A stretch of DNA of 32,402 bases from RGIG3009 sp045630765 (GTDB taxonomy: Bacteria; Bacillota; Clostridia; Oscillospirales; Acutalibacteraceae), in contig JAZQTM010000043.1 of assembly GCA_045630765.1 (NCBI GenBank), positions 1 to 32,402 on the forward strand, written 5' to 3'. Numbering within the stretch: position 1 is the stretch's first letter; every line of letters starts with the position of its first letter. A program made the translations under genes and the position numbers. Positions 7,763 to 14,968 of this stretch are shown one piece after another. Under the pieces are notes generated by a model. It was not told where the DNA came from. It did not search any database and saw only the letters and a list, made by a program, of their open reading frames with translations.

Positions 7763-8452
7763 TCAGCCGACTTTAGCAGGGTTGATCTTGACACCGGGGC
7801 CCATCGTGGTAACAACCGTGCAAGAACGAATGTACTGACCCTTGGCAGCGGCGGGTTTCGCACGAACGATAGCACCGAGCAGAGCATCAAAGTTCTCCTG
7901 CAGCTTCTCTACGCCGAAAGAAACCTTACCGATCGGGCAGTGAATGATGTTGGTTTTATCCAGACGATACTCAATCTTACCGGCTTTCGCATCGGTAACA
8001 GCTTTCGCAACGTCAGGGGTAACCGTACCGGCCTTCGGGTTCGGCATCAAGCCACGGGGACCGAGCACTTTACCCAAACGACCAACGAGACCCATCATAT
8101 CGGGGCTTGCGATAACGACGTCAAAATCCATCCAGCCGCCGTTGATCTTAGCAACCAGATCGTCGCCGCCGACATAATCGGCACCGGCGTCCAAAGCAGC
8201 CTGATGCTTGTCTTCTTTCGCGAACACGAGAACGCGCAATTTCTTACCGGTACCGTGCGGCAAAACAACCGCACCACGTACCTGCTGATCGGCGTGACGG
8301 CTGTCAACGCCCAGTTTAACGTGAACCTCAACGGTCTCGTCAAATTTGGCTTTGCCGGTCTTTACGGCAATATCCAGAGCTTCTGCCACATCGTACTGAG
8401 TGGCGCGGTCGATCAGCTTCGCGCTGTCGACGTATTTCTTACCATGTTTCAT
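7763..8452 (-). CDS. rplA: 50S ribosomal protein L1
   Basis: A 229-residue L1, the lateral stalk protein that helps release deacylated tRNA. It shows MKHGKKYVDSAKLIDRATQY at the start. The two-domain fold is marked by HVKLGVDSRHADQQVRGAVV and LGKVLGPRGLMPNPKAGTVT, the latter being the most conserved L1 signature. GGGAGG lies about 9 bases before the ATG. The gene follows rplK after 108 bases that contain a sequence resembling the L1 site on 23S rRNA, which suggests feedback control by L1 itself. Confidence 0.97.
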   Translation of the reverse strand: MKHGKKYVDSAKLIDRATQYDVAEALDIAVKTGKAKFDETVEVHVKLGVDSRHADQQVRGAVVLPHGTGKKLRVLVFAKEDKHQAALDAGADYVGGDDLVAKINGGWMDFDVVIASPDMMGLVGRLGKVLGPRGLMPNPKAGTVTPDVAKAVTDAKAGKIEYRLDKTNIIHCPIGKVSFGVEKLQENFDALLGAIVRAKPAAAKGQYIRSCTVVTTMGPGVKINPAKVG

Positions 8453-8510
8453 TGGTTTTTTCCTCCCTGTTAGTTACCATCCACACGACGTCTTGTCGCG
8501 GTTGGCATGA

Positions 8511-8547
8511 GTGGTAAAATCGGAATTTACAGTGGTTCCTCCCACCC
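8511..8547 (-). promoter_or_regulatory. Candidate L1-binding mRNA element before rplA
   Basis: The minus strand reads GGGTGGGAGGAACC, then about 16 bases, then TTTTACCAC. The pair GTGGGAGG...TACCAC mimics the base of the L1 stalk helix in 23S rRNA, where GGUGGGAGGC faces AUACCACC. In E. coli L1 represses its operon through such mimicry upstream of rplK. A second similar element lies before rplK. The assignment rests on pattern only. Confidence 0.5.
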
Positions 8548-8560
8548 GGAACGTCAAATA

Positions 8561-8986
8561 TTAGTCGACAACTTCAACGCCCATGCTGCGAGCCGTACCC
8601 GCTACCATGCTCATGGCAGCTTCGATGGACGCGGCGTTCAGGTCAGGCATCTTGGTTTCGGCGATCTTCTTGATCTGCTCCTTGGTAATCTTGGCAACCT
8701 TCGTCTTGTTCGGAACACCGGAAGCGGTCTCAATGCCGCAAGCTTTCTTAATCAGAACAGCTGCCGGAGGGGTCTTCGTAACGAACGTAAAGGAACGGTC
8801 CGCATACACGGTGATAATAACCGGAATGATGAGACCTGCATCGTTCTTTGTGCGCTCGTTGAATTCTTTTGTAAAAGCCATGATGTTCACACCGTGCTGG
8901 CCAAGCGCAGGGCCAACAGGGGGTGCCGGCGTTGCTTTACCCGCCGGAATTTGCAGTTTAATGTACCCGCTGATCTTTTGAGCCAT
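8561..8986 (-). CDS. rplK: 50S ribosomal protein L11
   Basis: A 141-residue L11. The N-terminal domain carries IKLQIPAGKATPAPPVGPAL and GQHGVNIMAFTKEFN. The C-terminal rRNA-binding domain ends AASIEAAMSMVAGTARSMGV, as usual. L11 forms the GTPase-associated centre and is the substrate of PrmA, encoded at 2848-3771. The ribosome binding site is GGAGGTG. The 141-base gap to nusG contains a candidate L1-responsive element. Confidence 0.97.
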   Translation of the reverse strand: MAQKISGYIKLQIPAGKATPAPPVGPALGQHGVNIMAFTKEFNERTKNDAGLIIPVIITVYADRSFTFVTKTPPAAVLIKKACGIETASGVPNKTKVAKITKEQIKKIAETKMPDLNAASIEAAMSMVAGTARSMGVEVVD

Positions 8987-9007
8987 TTTTCTTGCACCTC
9001 CAAAAAT

Positions 9008-9059
9008 TGTGGTATGGCGGCATGCTCTTACATCATACGATGCGTCATACCTCCCACAG
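9008..9059 (-). promoter_or_regulatory. Candidate L1-binding mRNA element before rplK
   Basis: The minus strand reads CTGTGGGAGGTATG and, about 30 bases on, CGCCATACCACA. TGTGG pairs with CCACA and GGTATG with CATACC, leaving GA as an internal bulge. This is the GTGGGAGG...TACCAC arrangement of the 23S rRNA L1 stalk. It ends about 22 bases before the rplK start, the same position as the known L1 operator in other bacteria. Confidence 0.55.
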
Positions 9060-9127
9060 TCGGAAAAGTGTCCGACGCACAGGAAAGGGCGATTTGCCCG
9101 TACCCTCGTTTGTGATGATGGAATTCG

Positions 9128-9649
9128 TTATTCCATACTTTCCGCTTGATCCAGTTCCAATTCGACAGGTGTTTCTCTGCCGAACATAGACACGGTCACG
9201 CGGACTTTGTTTTTCTCCAGATCGATCTCATCCACACGGCCGGAGAAGTTCTCCAGTGGTCCGTCGATAATGTTGACCATATCGCCGACCTGGTAAGTGA
9301 TCTCGATCGGATGTTTTTCGACGCCCAACGCCGCGACTTCTTCTTCGGTCAACGGAGTGGGTTTGCCGTTCGGGCCGACAAAACCGGTGCAACCGCGCGT
9401 GTTACGCACGACGTACCAGGATTCATCGCTCATCACCATTTTGACGAGCACATAGCCCGGGAAGATCTTACGTTCCACTTCCTTCTTAACACCGTCTTTG
9501 ATGTCCGTGACGGTTTCAGTAGGAATGGAAATCTCGTGGATCCAATCCTGAAGTTTTCGGTTCTCGACAATCTTCTCCAGATTTGTCGCTACCTTATTCT
9601 CGTAACCGGAATAAGTATGAACGACATACCATTTTGCTTCATCAGCCAT
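9128..9649 (-). CDS. nusG: Transcription termination/antitermination factor NusG
   Basis: A 173-residue NusG. The NGN domain begins KWYVVHTYSGYENKVATNLE and contains KIFPGYVLVKMVMSDESWYV and VRNTRGCTGFVGPNGKPTPL. The C-terminal KOW domain carries YQVGDMVNIIDGPLENFSGR. NusG binds the RNA polymerase clamp and regulates pausing. The start has AGGGGGG 7 bases upstream, close to the secE stop, and the gene lies in the conserved secE-nusG-rplK order. Confidence 0.97.
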   Translation of the reverse strand: MADEAKWYVVHTYSGYENKVATNLEKIVENRKLQDWIHEISIPTETVTDIKDGVKKEVERKIFPGYVLVKMVMSDESWYVVRNTRGCTGFVGPNGKPTPLTEEEVAALGVEKHPIEITYQVGDMVNIIDGPLENFSGRVDEIDLEKNKVRVTVSMFGRETPVELELDQAESME

Positions 9650-9664
9650 GGATGTCCCCCCCTA

Positions 9665-10108
9665 TCAACCCAATGCAAGCAACAGATCAATCAAGGCACC
9701 CAAGCCAAGATCGATCACGCAAATGATGAGTCCAAAAATAATGCACAGTACCAATGTAACACCGGTGTTGCGCACAACTGCGGGGAAGGTCGGCCAAGTG
9801 ATCTTCTTGAACTCGCCCTTTAAATCGCGCAAAAACTTGACGCTTTTGTCCGTTTTGGCATCCGTTTCGCCGGTTTTTTTCGCACGAGCGCGACCGACAA
9901 AAAAGCAAATAACACCGATAACGAACAGCGCAACTGCGATAAAGAACGTGATCTTCTTACCGGTTAAGAACTCCGGAGCGAAGAAAGCATTGATCCATGC
10001 ACCGAAACCGTATGCACTGATGTCGGAAAAGATGTTCAAGCTGCTGAGGAAAGACACGAGAACGGTGAGCAAACCGGCCACCGCCAAAATAAATCCCCAA
10101 AATACCAT
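9665..10108 (-). CDS. secE: Preprotein translocase subunit SecE with two extra N-terminal membrane helices
   Basis: A 147-residue protein whose C-terminal third (about 89-147) is SecE: FLRDLKGEFKKITWP, the amphipathic helix with the conserved WP, then one membrane helix at about 114-136. Two further hydrophobic helices at about 4-22 and 53-72 precede it. Most Gram-positive SecE proteins are 60-75 residues with one helix, whereas E. coli SecE has three. The start MVFWGFILAV has AAGGAG 10 bases upstream. The gene sits between rpmG and nusG as expected. Identity is certain; the role of the N-terminal helices is unknown. Confidence 0.9.
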   Translation of the reverse strand: MVFWGFILAVAGLLTVLVSFLSSLNIFSDISAYGFGAWINAFFAPEFLTGKKITFFIAVALFVIGVICFFVGRARAKKTGETDAKTDKSVKFLRDLKGEFKKITWPTFPAVVRNTGVTLVLCIIFGLIICVIDLGLGALIDLLLALG

Positions 10109-10131
10109 CGCTTGTTTTCTCCTTCTGTTGC

Positions 10132-10281
10132 TTATTTGGTTTCTCTGTGCACAGTGTGCTTGCGGCAGAAGCGGCAGTACTTGTTCATCTCAAGTCTGTC
10201 CGGATCATTCTTCTTGTTCTTCATGGTGTTGTAGTTGCGTTGCTTACACTCGCTGCAAGCCATGGTCACTTTGACTCTCAT
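10132..10281 (-). CDS. rpmG: 50S ribosomal protein L33, zinc-binding form
   Basis: A 49-residue protein, MRVKVTMACSECKQRNYNTM onward, with KNDPDRLEMNKYCRFCRKHT. The two CxxC pairs (CSEC and CRFC) make it the zinc-containing C+ form of L33. GGAGG lies 6 bases before the ATG. It is the first gene of the rpmG-secE-nusG-rplK-rplA transcript, the typical place for one L33 copy in Firmicutes. The tRNA-Trp gene that often follows it is absent. Confidence 0.95.
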   Translation of the reverse strand: MRVKVTMACSECKQRNYNTMKNKKNDPDRLEMNKYCRFCRKHTVHRETK

Positions 10282-10392
10282 AACGGCACCTCCAATAATT
10301 CCCTTTAATAATGGGTTTTTGAGCCTCCCTCAGGGGCACACGCTGTTTTTAAAAAACGGCGCAAAAAAATAAACCCCTTTTGAGGTACGAAT

Positions 10393-10421
10393 AGTCTACC
10401 ACACTTTTTACAATAGGTCAA
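10393..10421 (-). promoter_or_regulatory. Promoter of the rpmG-secE-nusG-rplK-rplA operon
   Basis: The -35 TTGACC (10416-10421), 17-bp spacer and -10 TAGACT (10393-10398) are near consensus. They leave a leader of about 105 bases before rpmG that contains small GC stems but no clear terminator. Confidence 0.8.
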
Positions 10422-10480
10422 GCCTTTTTTATAAAAAACTTTTTCGCGCATATACTTTTCTTGTGGATTGATTTTTTTAC

Positions 10481-10501
10481 TATAATATGGTAAGATATAA
10501 T
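10481..10501 (+). promoter_or_regulatory. Possible promoter of the hydrolase-murF-ddl operon
   Basis: Two perfect -10 boxes, TATAAT at 10481-10486 and 10496-10501, lie 24-44 bases before the TTG start. No good -35 box is at the right distance for either one; the upstream sequence is T-rich. The region diverges from the rpmG promoter. Confidence 0.45.
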
Positions 10502-10524
10502 ACGTATGCGAAGGGGGTGGCATT

Positions 10525-11295
10525 TTGGAGATTACGATCCACGGAAAACGTGTCCGCTATATCGATCAAGGCAGCGGCGCGCAAACGGTTTTGCTGTTAC
10601 ACGGCTGGGGTGTTGACGGTACGTTGTACCATCTGTTGACTGATCATTTGTCCGGCTATTGCCGTGTGCTCGTCCCCGACCTCCCCGGCTTTGGTGGCTC
10701 TGAAGAACCCAACCGCCCTTACACACCGTCTGATTTTGCCGATTTTGTTCTCGCCTTCACCAAGGCACTTGGAGTCAACGAAGTGATCGGCATTGGCCAC
10801 TCCAACGGCGGGCGTGTGTTGATTGACTTGCTTGCTCGAGAAAATTGCGAGCTCAATATAACCAAGGCGATCTTACTGGATTCCGCCGGCATTCCCGCAA
10901 AGCATTCTCTCTCCTATTACCTGCGAGTATATACCTTTAAATGCATTAAGCGCCTTGCGGCGTTACCCGTTATCCGTTCGCTGTTCCCGAACGCCATAGA
11001 AAAAGCGCAAAAGCGCTTTGGCTCGTCGGATTATAAGCAGGCAAGCCCCCTTATGCGACAAAGCATGGTCATCGCGCTCAAAACCGATGTCACGCCGCTT
11101 TTACCGCGCATTAGCGTTCCCACGTTACTTCTTTGGGGAAAAGATGATACCGCAACCCCTTTACGTGATGCACAAATAATGGAAAAGCTTATTCCCGATG
11201 CCGGGCTGGTTGTCCTTAACGGCGGTCATTACGCCTTTGCCGAAAGTTTCGGGCAATGCCGTCGGGTGTTGGATTCCTTTTTACAGGGAGATTAA
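10525..11295 (+). CDS. Alpha/beta-fold hydrolase
   Basis: A 256-residue single-domain alpha/beta hydrolase without signal peptide. The oxyanion strand is LLLHGWGVDG, the nucleophile elbow is GHSNGG (Ser at about 92), the acid is in LLWGKDDTATPL and the histidine is in NGGHYAFAE. A lid of helices lies at about 120-180. The start is TTG, with AAGGGGGTGG 4-6 bases upstream and no in-frame ATG nearby. The stop is 3 bases before the murF-like gene, so the two are co-transcribed. The substrate cannot be predicted; placement with murF and ddl suggests a link to the cell envelope, which is inference only. Confidence 0.85.
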   Translation: MEITIHGKRVRYIDQGSGAQTVLLLHGWGVDGTLYHLLTDHLSGYCRVLVPDLPGFGGSEEPNRPYTPSDFADFVLAFTKALGVNEVIGIGHSNGGRVLIDLLARENCELNITKAILLDSAGIPAKHSLSYYLRVYTFKCIKRLAALPVIRSLFPNAIEKAQKRFGSSDYKQASPLMRQSMVIALKTDVTPLLPRISVPTLLLWGKDDTATPLRDAQIMEKLIPDAGLVVLNGGHYAFAESFGQCRRVLDSFLQGD

Positions 11296-11298
11296 CGT

Positions 11299-12843
11299 AT
11301 GATAATTGTAAAACTTGCTATGCTGATCTGTGTGGCATTGAATGTCGTCTTTCAGGCGATCTATTTCACACACATGCTGCAGCTTAACTCCTATCGACCG
11401 GAGCGCTACCGCAAGTGGTGTGCCGAAAACGACAAAAAAATCGTACAGGTGCGCACAATGTTGCCGGCATTGCTCATCGTCACGATGTTTTTGCCGGAAC
11501 TGTACAGTTATATTGCCGCCACCGTTATACTATTGATAACGGCACTGCTCAACCTTCCGAAAAAAGCCAAAAAGCCGCTGGTCGTCACTGCTCGTGTAAA
11601 ACGGCTGTTTGTGACGGAATTTGTGTTGATGGCAATCGTCCTCATCATCTGCTATTTCGTAGTGTATCTGCGCGCTATTGGTTTTTCGTGTGTGCTTTCA
11701 CTCACAGCGTTTGTATTGGTTGGCTTGGCAAACCATATCAACATGCCGCTTGAGAAAGCAATCGCCAACCATTACGTGCAGGATGCGCGCCACCGTTTAA
11801 AACTGCGTCCTGATTTAACCGTTATCGGCATCACCGGGAGTTACGGAAAAACCAGCACTAAAAATTTTCTGCACGCATTGCTTTCCGTACGCTATAACGT
11901 CTTGATGACACCGGAGAGTTATAACACAACAATGGGCGTTGTGCGTACCATTCGCGAACGCTTGCGCCCCTCACATCAGGTCTTTATTGCAGAGATGGGC
12001 GCTAAAAACGTCGGGGATATCAAAGAGATCTGTGATCTGGTATCGCCTCAATACGGCGTGATCACCTCAGTCGGCGAACAACATTTAGAAACGTTTAAAT
12101 CGATCGACAATATTGTTGCCACCAAGTTTGAGTTAGCAGACGCATTACCGCAAAGCGGTTGCTTGTTTGCTTGTGGTGATAATATGCATATCCAAAACCG
12201 TTTGGAGCATAAGCAACCTCTCTGCCCCACCGTACTTTACGGTTTGCAAAACGGTCACGTACGTGTAACAAACCTGCAGGTGTCACTTTCGGGTTCCACC
12301 TTTACAGTATCGGTAGGCGATGAAGAGCAAACCTTTACCACCAAACTGCTCGGCGCCCACAACATTCAGAACCTGGCGGGTTGCATCGCAGTGGCACATC
12401 ATTTGGGTATTCCTTTAAGCGAAATGGTATATGCCGTGCGCTTGTTAAAGCCGGTTGAGCATCGCTTACAGTTATTGCCGAACGGCTATATCGACGACGC
12501 CTACAACTCCAACCCTGCGGGTTTCCGCGGTGCATTGGACGTTCTCAAACAGTTCGACGCACAACGTGTGCTCGTCACTCCCGGTATGGTTGAACTGGGT
12601 GAGCGGCAAGAAGCCCTTAACCGTGAACTTGGCGCCTATGCCGCCGATTGTTGCGACTTTGCCGTATTGGTCGGCATTAAACAGGCACCGCCTCTTAAAG
12701 AGGGATTACTTTCCGCCGGCTTCCCCGAGGAAAGAATCTTGGTGGTGCCGACGTTAAACGAAGGCTTGCAGATGTTAGCACAAGTACCGTCAAAAGGTAC
12801 ACGTATCGTGCTGTTGGAAAACGATTTACCGGATAATTTTTGA
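11299..12843 (+). CDS. murF: MurF-like UDP-MurNAc-tripeptide:D-Ala-D-Ala ligase with N-terminal membrane domain
   Basis: A 514-residue protein. Residues 1-150 are membrane-embedded, with hydrophobic helices at about 1-24, 52-84, 105-124 and 128-146. From about 172 onward it is a Mur ligase: the ATP-binding loop GITGSYGKTSTK (177-188), SYNTTMGVVRTI (substrate-binding), EMGAKNVGDIKEICDLV and the C-terminal domain with YIDDAYNSNPAGFRGALDVL, a MurF hallmark. It would attach the D-Ala-D-Ala dipeptide to the tripeptide precursor. Classical MurF is soluble and about 450 residues long; the membrane part may hold it near MraY/MurG. It is immediately followed by ddl, which makes its substrate. Confidence 0.88.
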   Translation: MIIVKLAMLICVALNVVFQAIYFTHMLQLNSYRPERYRKWCAENDKKIVQVRTMLPALLIVTMFLPELYSYIAATVILLITALLNLPKKAKKPLVVTARVKRLFVTEFVLMAIVLIICYFVVYLRAIGFSCVLSLTAFVLVGLANHINMPLEKAIANHYVQDARHRLKLRPDLTVIGITGSYGKTSTKNFLHALLSVRYNVLMTPESYNTTMGVVRTIRERLRPSHQVFIAEMGAKNVGDIKEICDLVSPQYGVITSVGEQHLETFKSIDNIVATKFELADALPQSGCLFACGDNMHIQNRLEHKQPLCPTVLYGLQNGHVRVTNLQVSLSGSTFTVSVGDEEQTFTTKLLGAHNIQNLAGCIAVAHHLGIPLSEMVYAVRLLKPVEHRLQLLPNGYIDDAYNSNPAGFRGALDVLKQFDAQRVLVTPGMVELGERQEALNRELGAYAADCCDFAVLVGIKQAPPLKEGLLSAGFPEERILVVPTLNEGLQMLAQVPSKGTRIVLLENDLPDNF

Positions 12844-12856
12844 GAGGTGTTTTATT

Positions 12857-14050
12857 ATGAAAACCAAAGTTGCTGTGCTTTTCGGCGGACGAAGCGTTGA
12901 GCACGAGGTGTCGATCATCACAGGTATTCAGGCTTTTTGTGCACTGGACCGTGAAAAGTACGATCCGATCCCTTTGTACATTTCCAAGGACAATCGGTTT
13001 TACACCGGCGAGGAATTGGGTAAGATTGAAACCTATCGCGATATGAAGACTTGTCTGGCAACCGCCACGCAGGTTTTGCTTGTCCCGTCGGAGAACGGCG
13101 TGGATATGATCCGCCATCCCGCCAAAAAGTTTGGCAACAACCTGATCGGCTCGTTCGAAGTAGCGCTTCCGGCGGTACACGGCACTAACGTCGAGGATGG
13201 TACGTTAATGGGTATGCTGGAAATGTTGCGTATCCCCTATGCCGCCTGTGACGTTATGTCCTCTGCCATCGGTATGGATAAGTACTTAATGAAAGCCGCC
13301 CTGAACCATGCAGGCATTCCGGTACTTCCCGCGCTGCCCTTTTCCGGCAAAGAATATGCTCTTAACGGCGAAGCAGTAGCAGATCGCATTGAAGCCGCTA
13401 TCGGTTATCCGGTGATCGTCAAGCCGGTGAACTTAGGCTCCTCGGTCGGTATTTCCCGTGCTGACAATCGTGAAAAGCTCTTGTCTGCATTGGACGAAGC
13501 GTTTGGTTTCTCCTCCCGTGTTTTGGTAGAAAAGGCCGTTACACCGTTGCGTGAGATCAACTGTGCCGTCCTTGGCGATGCTGACGACGCACGCCCCTCG
13601 GTTTGTGAGGAACCGATCAACAGCGATGAAATCTTAAGTTACCGCGACAAGTACTTAAGCGGCGGCAAAAACTCTAAATCGGGAAAATCCGGCGGTATGT
13701 CGGATCTTAAGCGCCGTTGCCCCGCCGACATTCCCGATGATATGGCAAGCACCGTACAGAACCTGGCGGTCAAGACCTTCCGCGCGCTCGGCTGCACCGG
13801 TGTCGCTCGTATCGATTTCTTGAACAATCCCGAAACCGGCGAGTTGTGGGTAAACGAGATCAATACCATTCCCGGCTCACTTGCCTTCTATCTTTGGGAA
13901 GCAACCGGTATACCGTTTGATAAATTGCTGGATGAGATGATTACGCTGGCTTTCAAGCGGCACCGTAACCGTGAAGCTTTGAATTTTGATTACAATACCA
14001 ACATTCTTTCCGCCGTGTCCCCCGGCGGTGCCAAAGGAAGTAAACAATAA
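12857..14050 (+). CDS. ddl: D-alanine--D-alanine ligase
   Basis: A 397-residue ATP-grasp enzyme joining two D-alanines. It starts KVAVLFGGRSVEHEVSIITG, followed by ALPAVHGTNVEDGTLMGMLE. The ATP-grasp core has YPVIVKPVNLGSSVGISRAD and the metal site is VARIDFLNN to VNEINTIPG. The omega loop includes the tyrosine of SYRDKYL, as in D-Ala-D-Ala enzymes rather than VanA-type D-Ala-D-Lac ligases. A glycine/serine/lysine-rich insert follows it, as in many Clostridia. The ribosome binding site GAGAGG overlaps the murF stop. A bidirectional terminator closes the operon. Confidence 0.93.
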   Translation: MKTKVAVLFGGRSVEHEVSIITGIQAFCALDREKYDPIPLYISKDNRFYTGEELGKIETYRDMKTCLATATQVLLVPSENGVDMIRHPAKKFGNNLIGSFEVALPAVHGTNVEDGTLMGMLEMLRIPYAACDVMSSAIGMDKYLMKAALNHAGIPVLPALPFSGKEYALNGEAVADRIEAAIGYPVIVKPVNLGSSVGISRADNREKLLSALDEAFGFSSRVLVEKAVTPLREINCAVLGDADDARPSVCEEPINSDEILSYRDKYLSGGKNSKSGKSGGMSDLKRRCPADIPDDMASTVQNLAVKTFRALGCTGVARIDFLNNPETGELWVNEINTIPGSLAFYLWEATGIPFDKLLDEMITLAFKRHRNREALNFDYNTNILSAVSPGGAKGSKQ

Positions 14051-14056
14051 AAGAAA

Positions 14057-14092
14057 CCGCCCTTGCGAGTGATCGCAAGGGCGCTCTTTTTT
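14057..14092. terminator. Shared terminator between ddl and the convergent mgtC
   Basis: GCCCTTGCGA and TCGCAAGGGC form a 10-bp stem with a GTGA loop. On the plus strand it is followed by GCTCTTTTTT and on the minus strand by GGTTTCTTTT, so it can serve both convergent genes. Confidence 0.85.
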
Positions 14093-14096
14093 GATG

Positions 14097-14783
14097 TTAG
14101 GCATTACAATCTTCCACGATATAATCGATACCCTCTAATTGTTCCACGGCACGCAACGTTTCCGTCGGAATTGTAAGTGCTTTCACAAGCACCAAGATAC
14201 CGACTCGATCAGCAGCGTTGCTTTTCGGCGCAATAATATCGACACTGACTACATTGCTGAACAACGACCGCAATTCGCGCACGATCTCGCCGGTTCGTTT
14301 TGTTTCCCGCACTTCGATATACAGATTGGTGACCGTCTTTTGCTTTTCCTCAAAATGCCCAAGCACGGGAACTGCGACCACGCACAGCAAAGCAGCCGCA
14401 ACGGCACCAAGGAGGAAGCCGTAACCGATCGCAATGCCGATAGTGGCGGTTGCCCACAGCCCTGCTGCCGTGGTAAGACCCGTAATAACGGTACGATTAC
14501 GCACCAAGATCATACCGACGCCTAAAAAACCGATACCGGACACCACTTGCGCGGAAATACGGAACGCATCGCCACCCGTGCCGAGCACTTGCACCGCAAA
14601 CAAACCGGTCAGCGAGGTTATTGCCGAACCGACACACACCAAAATATGTGTTCGGAGACCTGCCGCTCGGCCATGGCGCCCACGTTCACTGCCGATCAAT
14701 CCACCAAACAGCGCTGCCAAAAATACACGAATCAGCACCGTATACAGATTGAATTCCTGCAAATATTCAAAGATTTCCATCAT
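14097..14783 (-). CDS. MgtC/SapB family membrane protein
   Basis: A 228-residue protein. The N-terminal 140 residues hold about five hydrophobic helices with the family signature LAALFGGLIGSERGRHGRAA, then GLRTHILVCVGSAITSLTG and SGIGFLGVGMILV. The cytosolic C-terminal 80 residues (from about NLYIEVRETKRTGEI) resemble the ACT-like domain of MgtC-type proteins. MgtC proteins affect Mg2+ homeostasis, membrane potential and ATP synthase in pathogens; in commensals the role is unclear. ATG 14783 has AAGGAG 5 bases upstream; the open frame extends 10 codons further without support. The leader contains a terminator-like hairpin, and the promoter is paired with that of the antiporter. Confidence 0.88.
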   Translation of the reverse strand: MMEIFEYLQEFNLYTVLIRVFLAALFGGLIGSERGRHGRAAGLRTHILVCVGSAITSLTGLFAVQVLGTGGDAFRISAQVVSGIGFLGVGMILVRNRTVITGLTTAAGLWATATIGIAIGYGFLLGAVAAALLCVVAVPVLGHFEEKQKTVTNLYIEVRETKRTGEIVRELRSLFSNVVSVDIIAPKSNAADRVGILVLVKALTIPTETLRAVEQLEGIDYIVEDCNA

Positions 14784-14810
14784 ATTTGCTCCTTTTTCTG
14801 AATAAAAAAA

Positions 14811-14853
14811 CAAAAAGACGAAAAAAGCAGAAAAAACATCGTGCTTTTTTCGT
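14811..14853 (-). terminator. Attenuator-like hairpin in the mgtC leader
   Basis: On the minus strand ACGAAAAAAGCA pairs with TGCTTTTTTCGT (12 bp) around a 12-base loop, followed by CTTTTTG and further T runs. It lies between the mgtC promoter and its ribosome binding site, so it cannot end an upstream gene and is a candidate for conditional termination. Confidence 0.55.
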
Positions 14854-14870
14854 TCCTAACTCTTTTTGTC

Positions 14871-14898
14871 AGTATATCATACTATATGAAAAAGTCAA
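14871..14898 (-). promoter_or_regulatory. mgtC promoter
   Basis: The -35 TTGACT (14893-14898), 16-bp spacer and -10 TATACT (14871-14876) imply a start near 14864 and a leader of about 80 bases. The -35 lies in one arm of the palindrome at 14890-14921. Confidence 0.75.
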
Positions 14899-14921
14899 GT
14901 CGAAAATTCGTCTTGACTTTT
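14890..14921. repeat. 32-bp inverted repeat containing both divergent -35 boxes
   Basis: Arms AAAAGTCAAG and CTTGACTTTT flank an inner CGAA/TTCG pair. Fourteen of 16 base pairs match, with one mismatch (14900/14911) and an A-A centre. Each arm contains TTGACT, the -35 of one of the two divergent promoters. It could be an operator for a dimeric regulator or a symmetric bidirectional promoter. Confidence 0.8.
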
Positions 14922-14941
14922 CCGTCTTTGTGGCATACAAT
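14913..14941 (+). promoter_or_regulatory. Promoter of the CPA2 antiporter gene
   Basis: The -35 TTGACT (14913-14918), 17-bp spacer and -10 TACAAT (14936-14941) sit just upstream of the antiporter ribosome binding site. The -35 boxes of the two divergent promoters are 14 bp apart. Confidence 0.8.
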
Positions 14942-14968
14942 ATCGCTTTGGAAAAGAGGCTTTATAAT

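Noticed and set aside
10100..10300. tRNA-Trp gene between rpmG and secE
   Set aside because: The gap from the rpmG stop to the secE start is only 23 bases, too short for a tRNA.
10305..10523. A 72-codon minus-strand frame with a CKKC motif upstream of rpmG
   Set aside because: It runs straight through the rpmG promoter -35 and -10 boxes, has no ribosome binding site and resembles no family.
12857..14050. Vancomycin-resistance D-Ala-D-Lac ligase
   Set aside because: The omega loop keeps the tyrosine of normal Ddl enzymes and no vanH or vanX genes are adjacent.
14786..14968. A longer antiporter start adding 61 lysine-rich residues
   Set aside because: The extension crosses the antiporter promoter and the palindrome, and the family begins at MDILLS.
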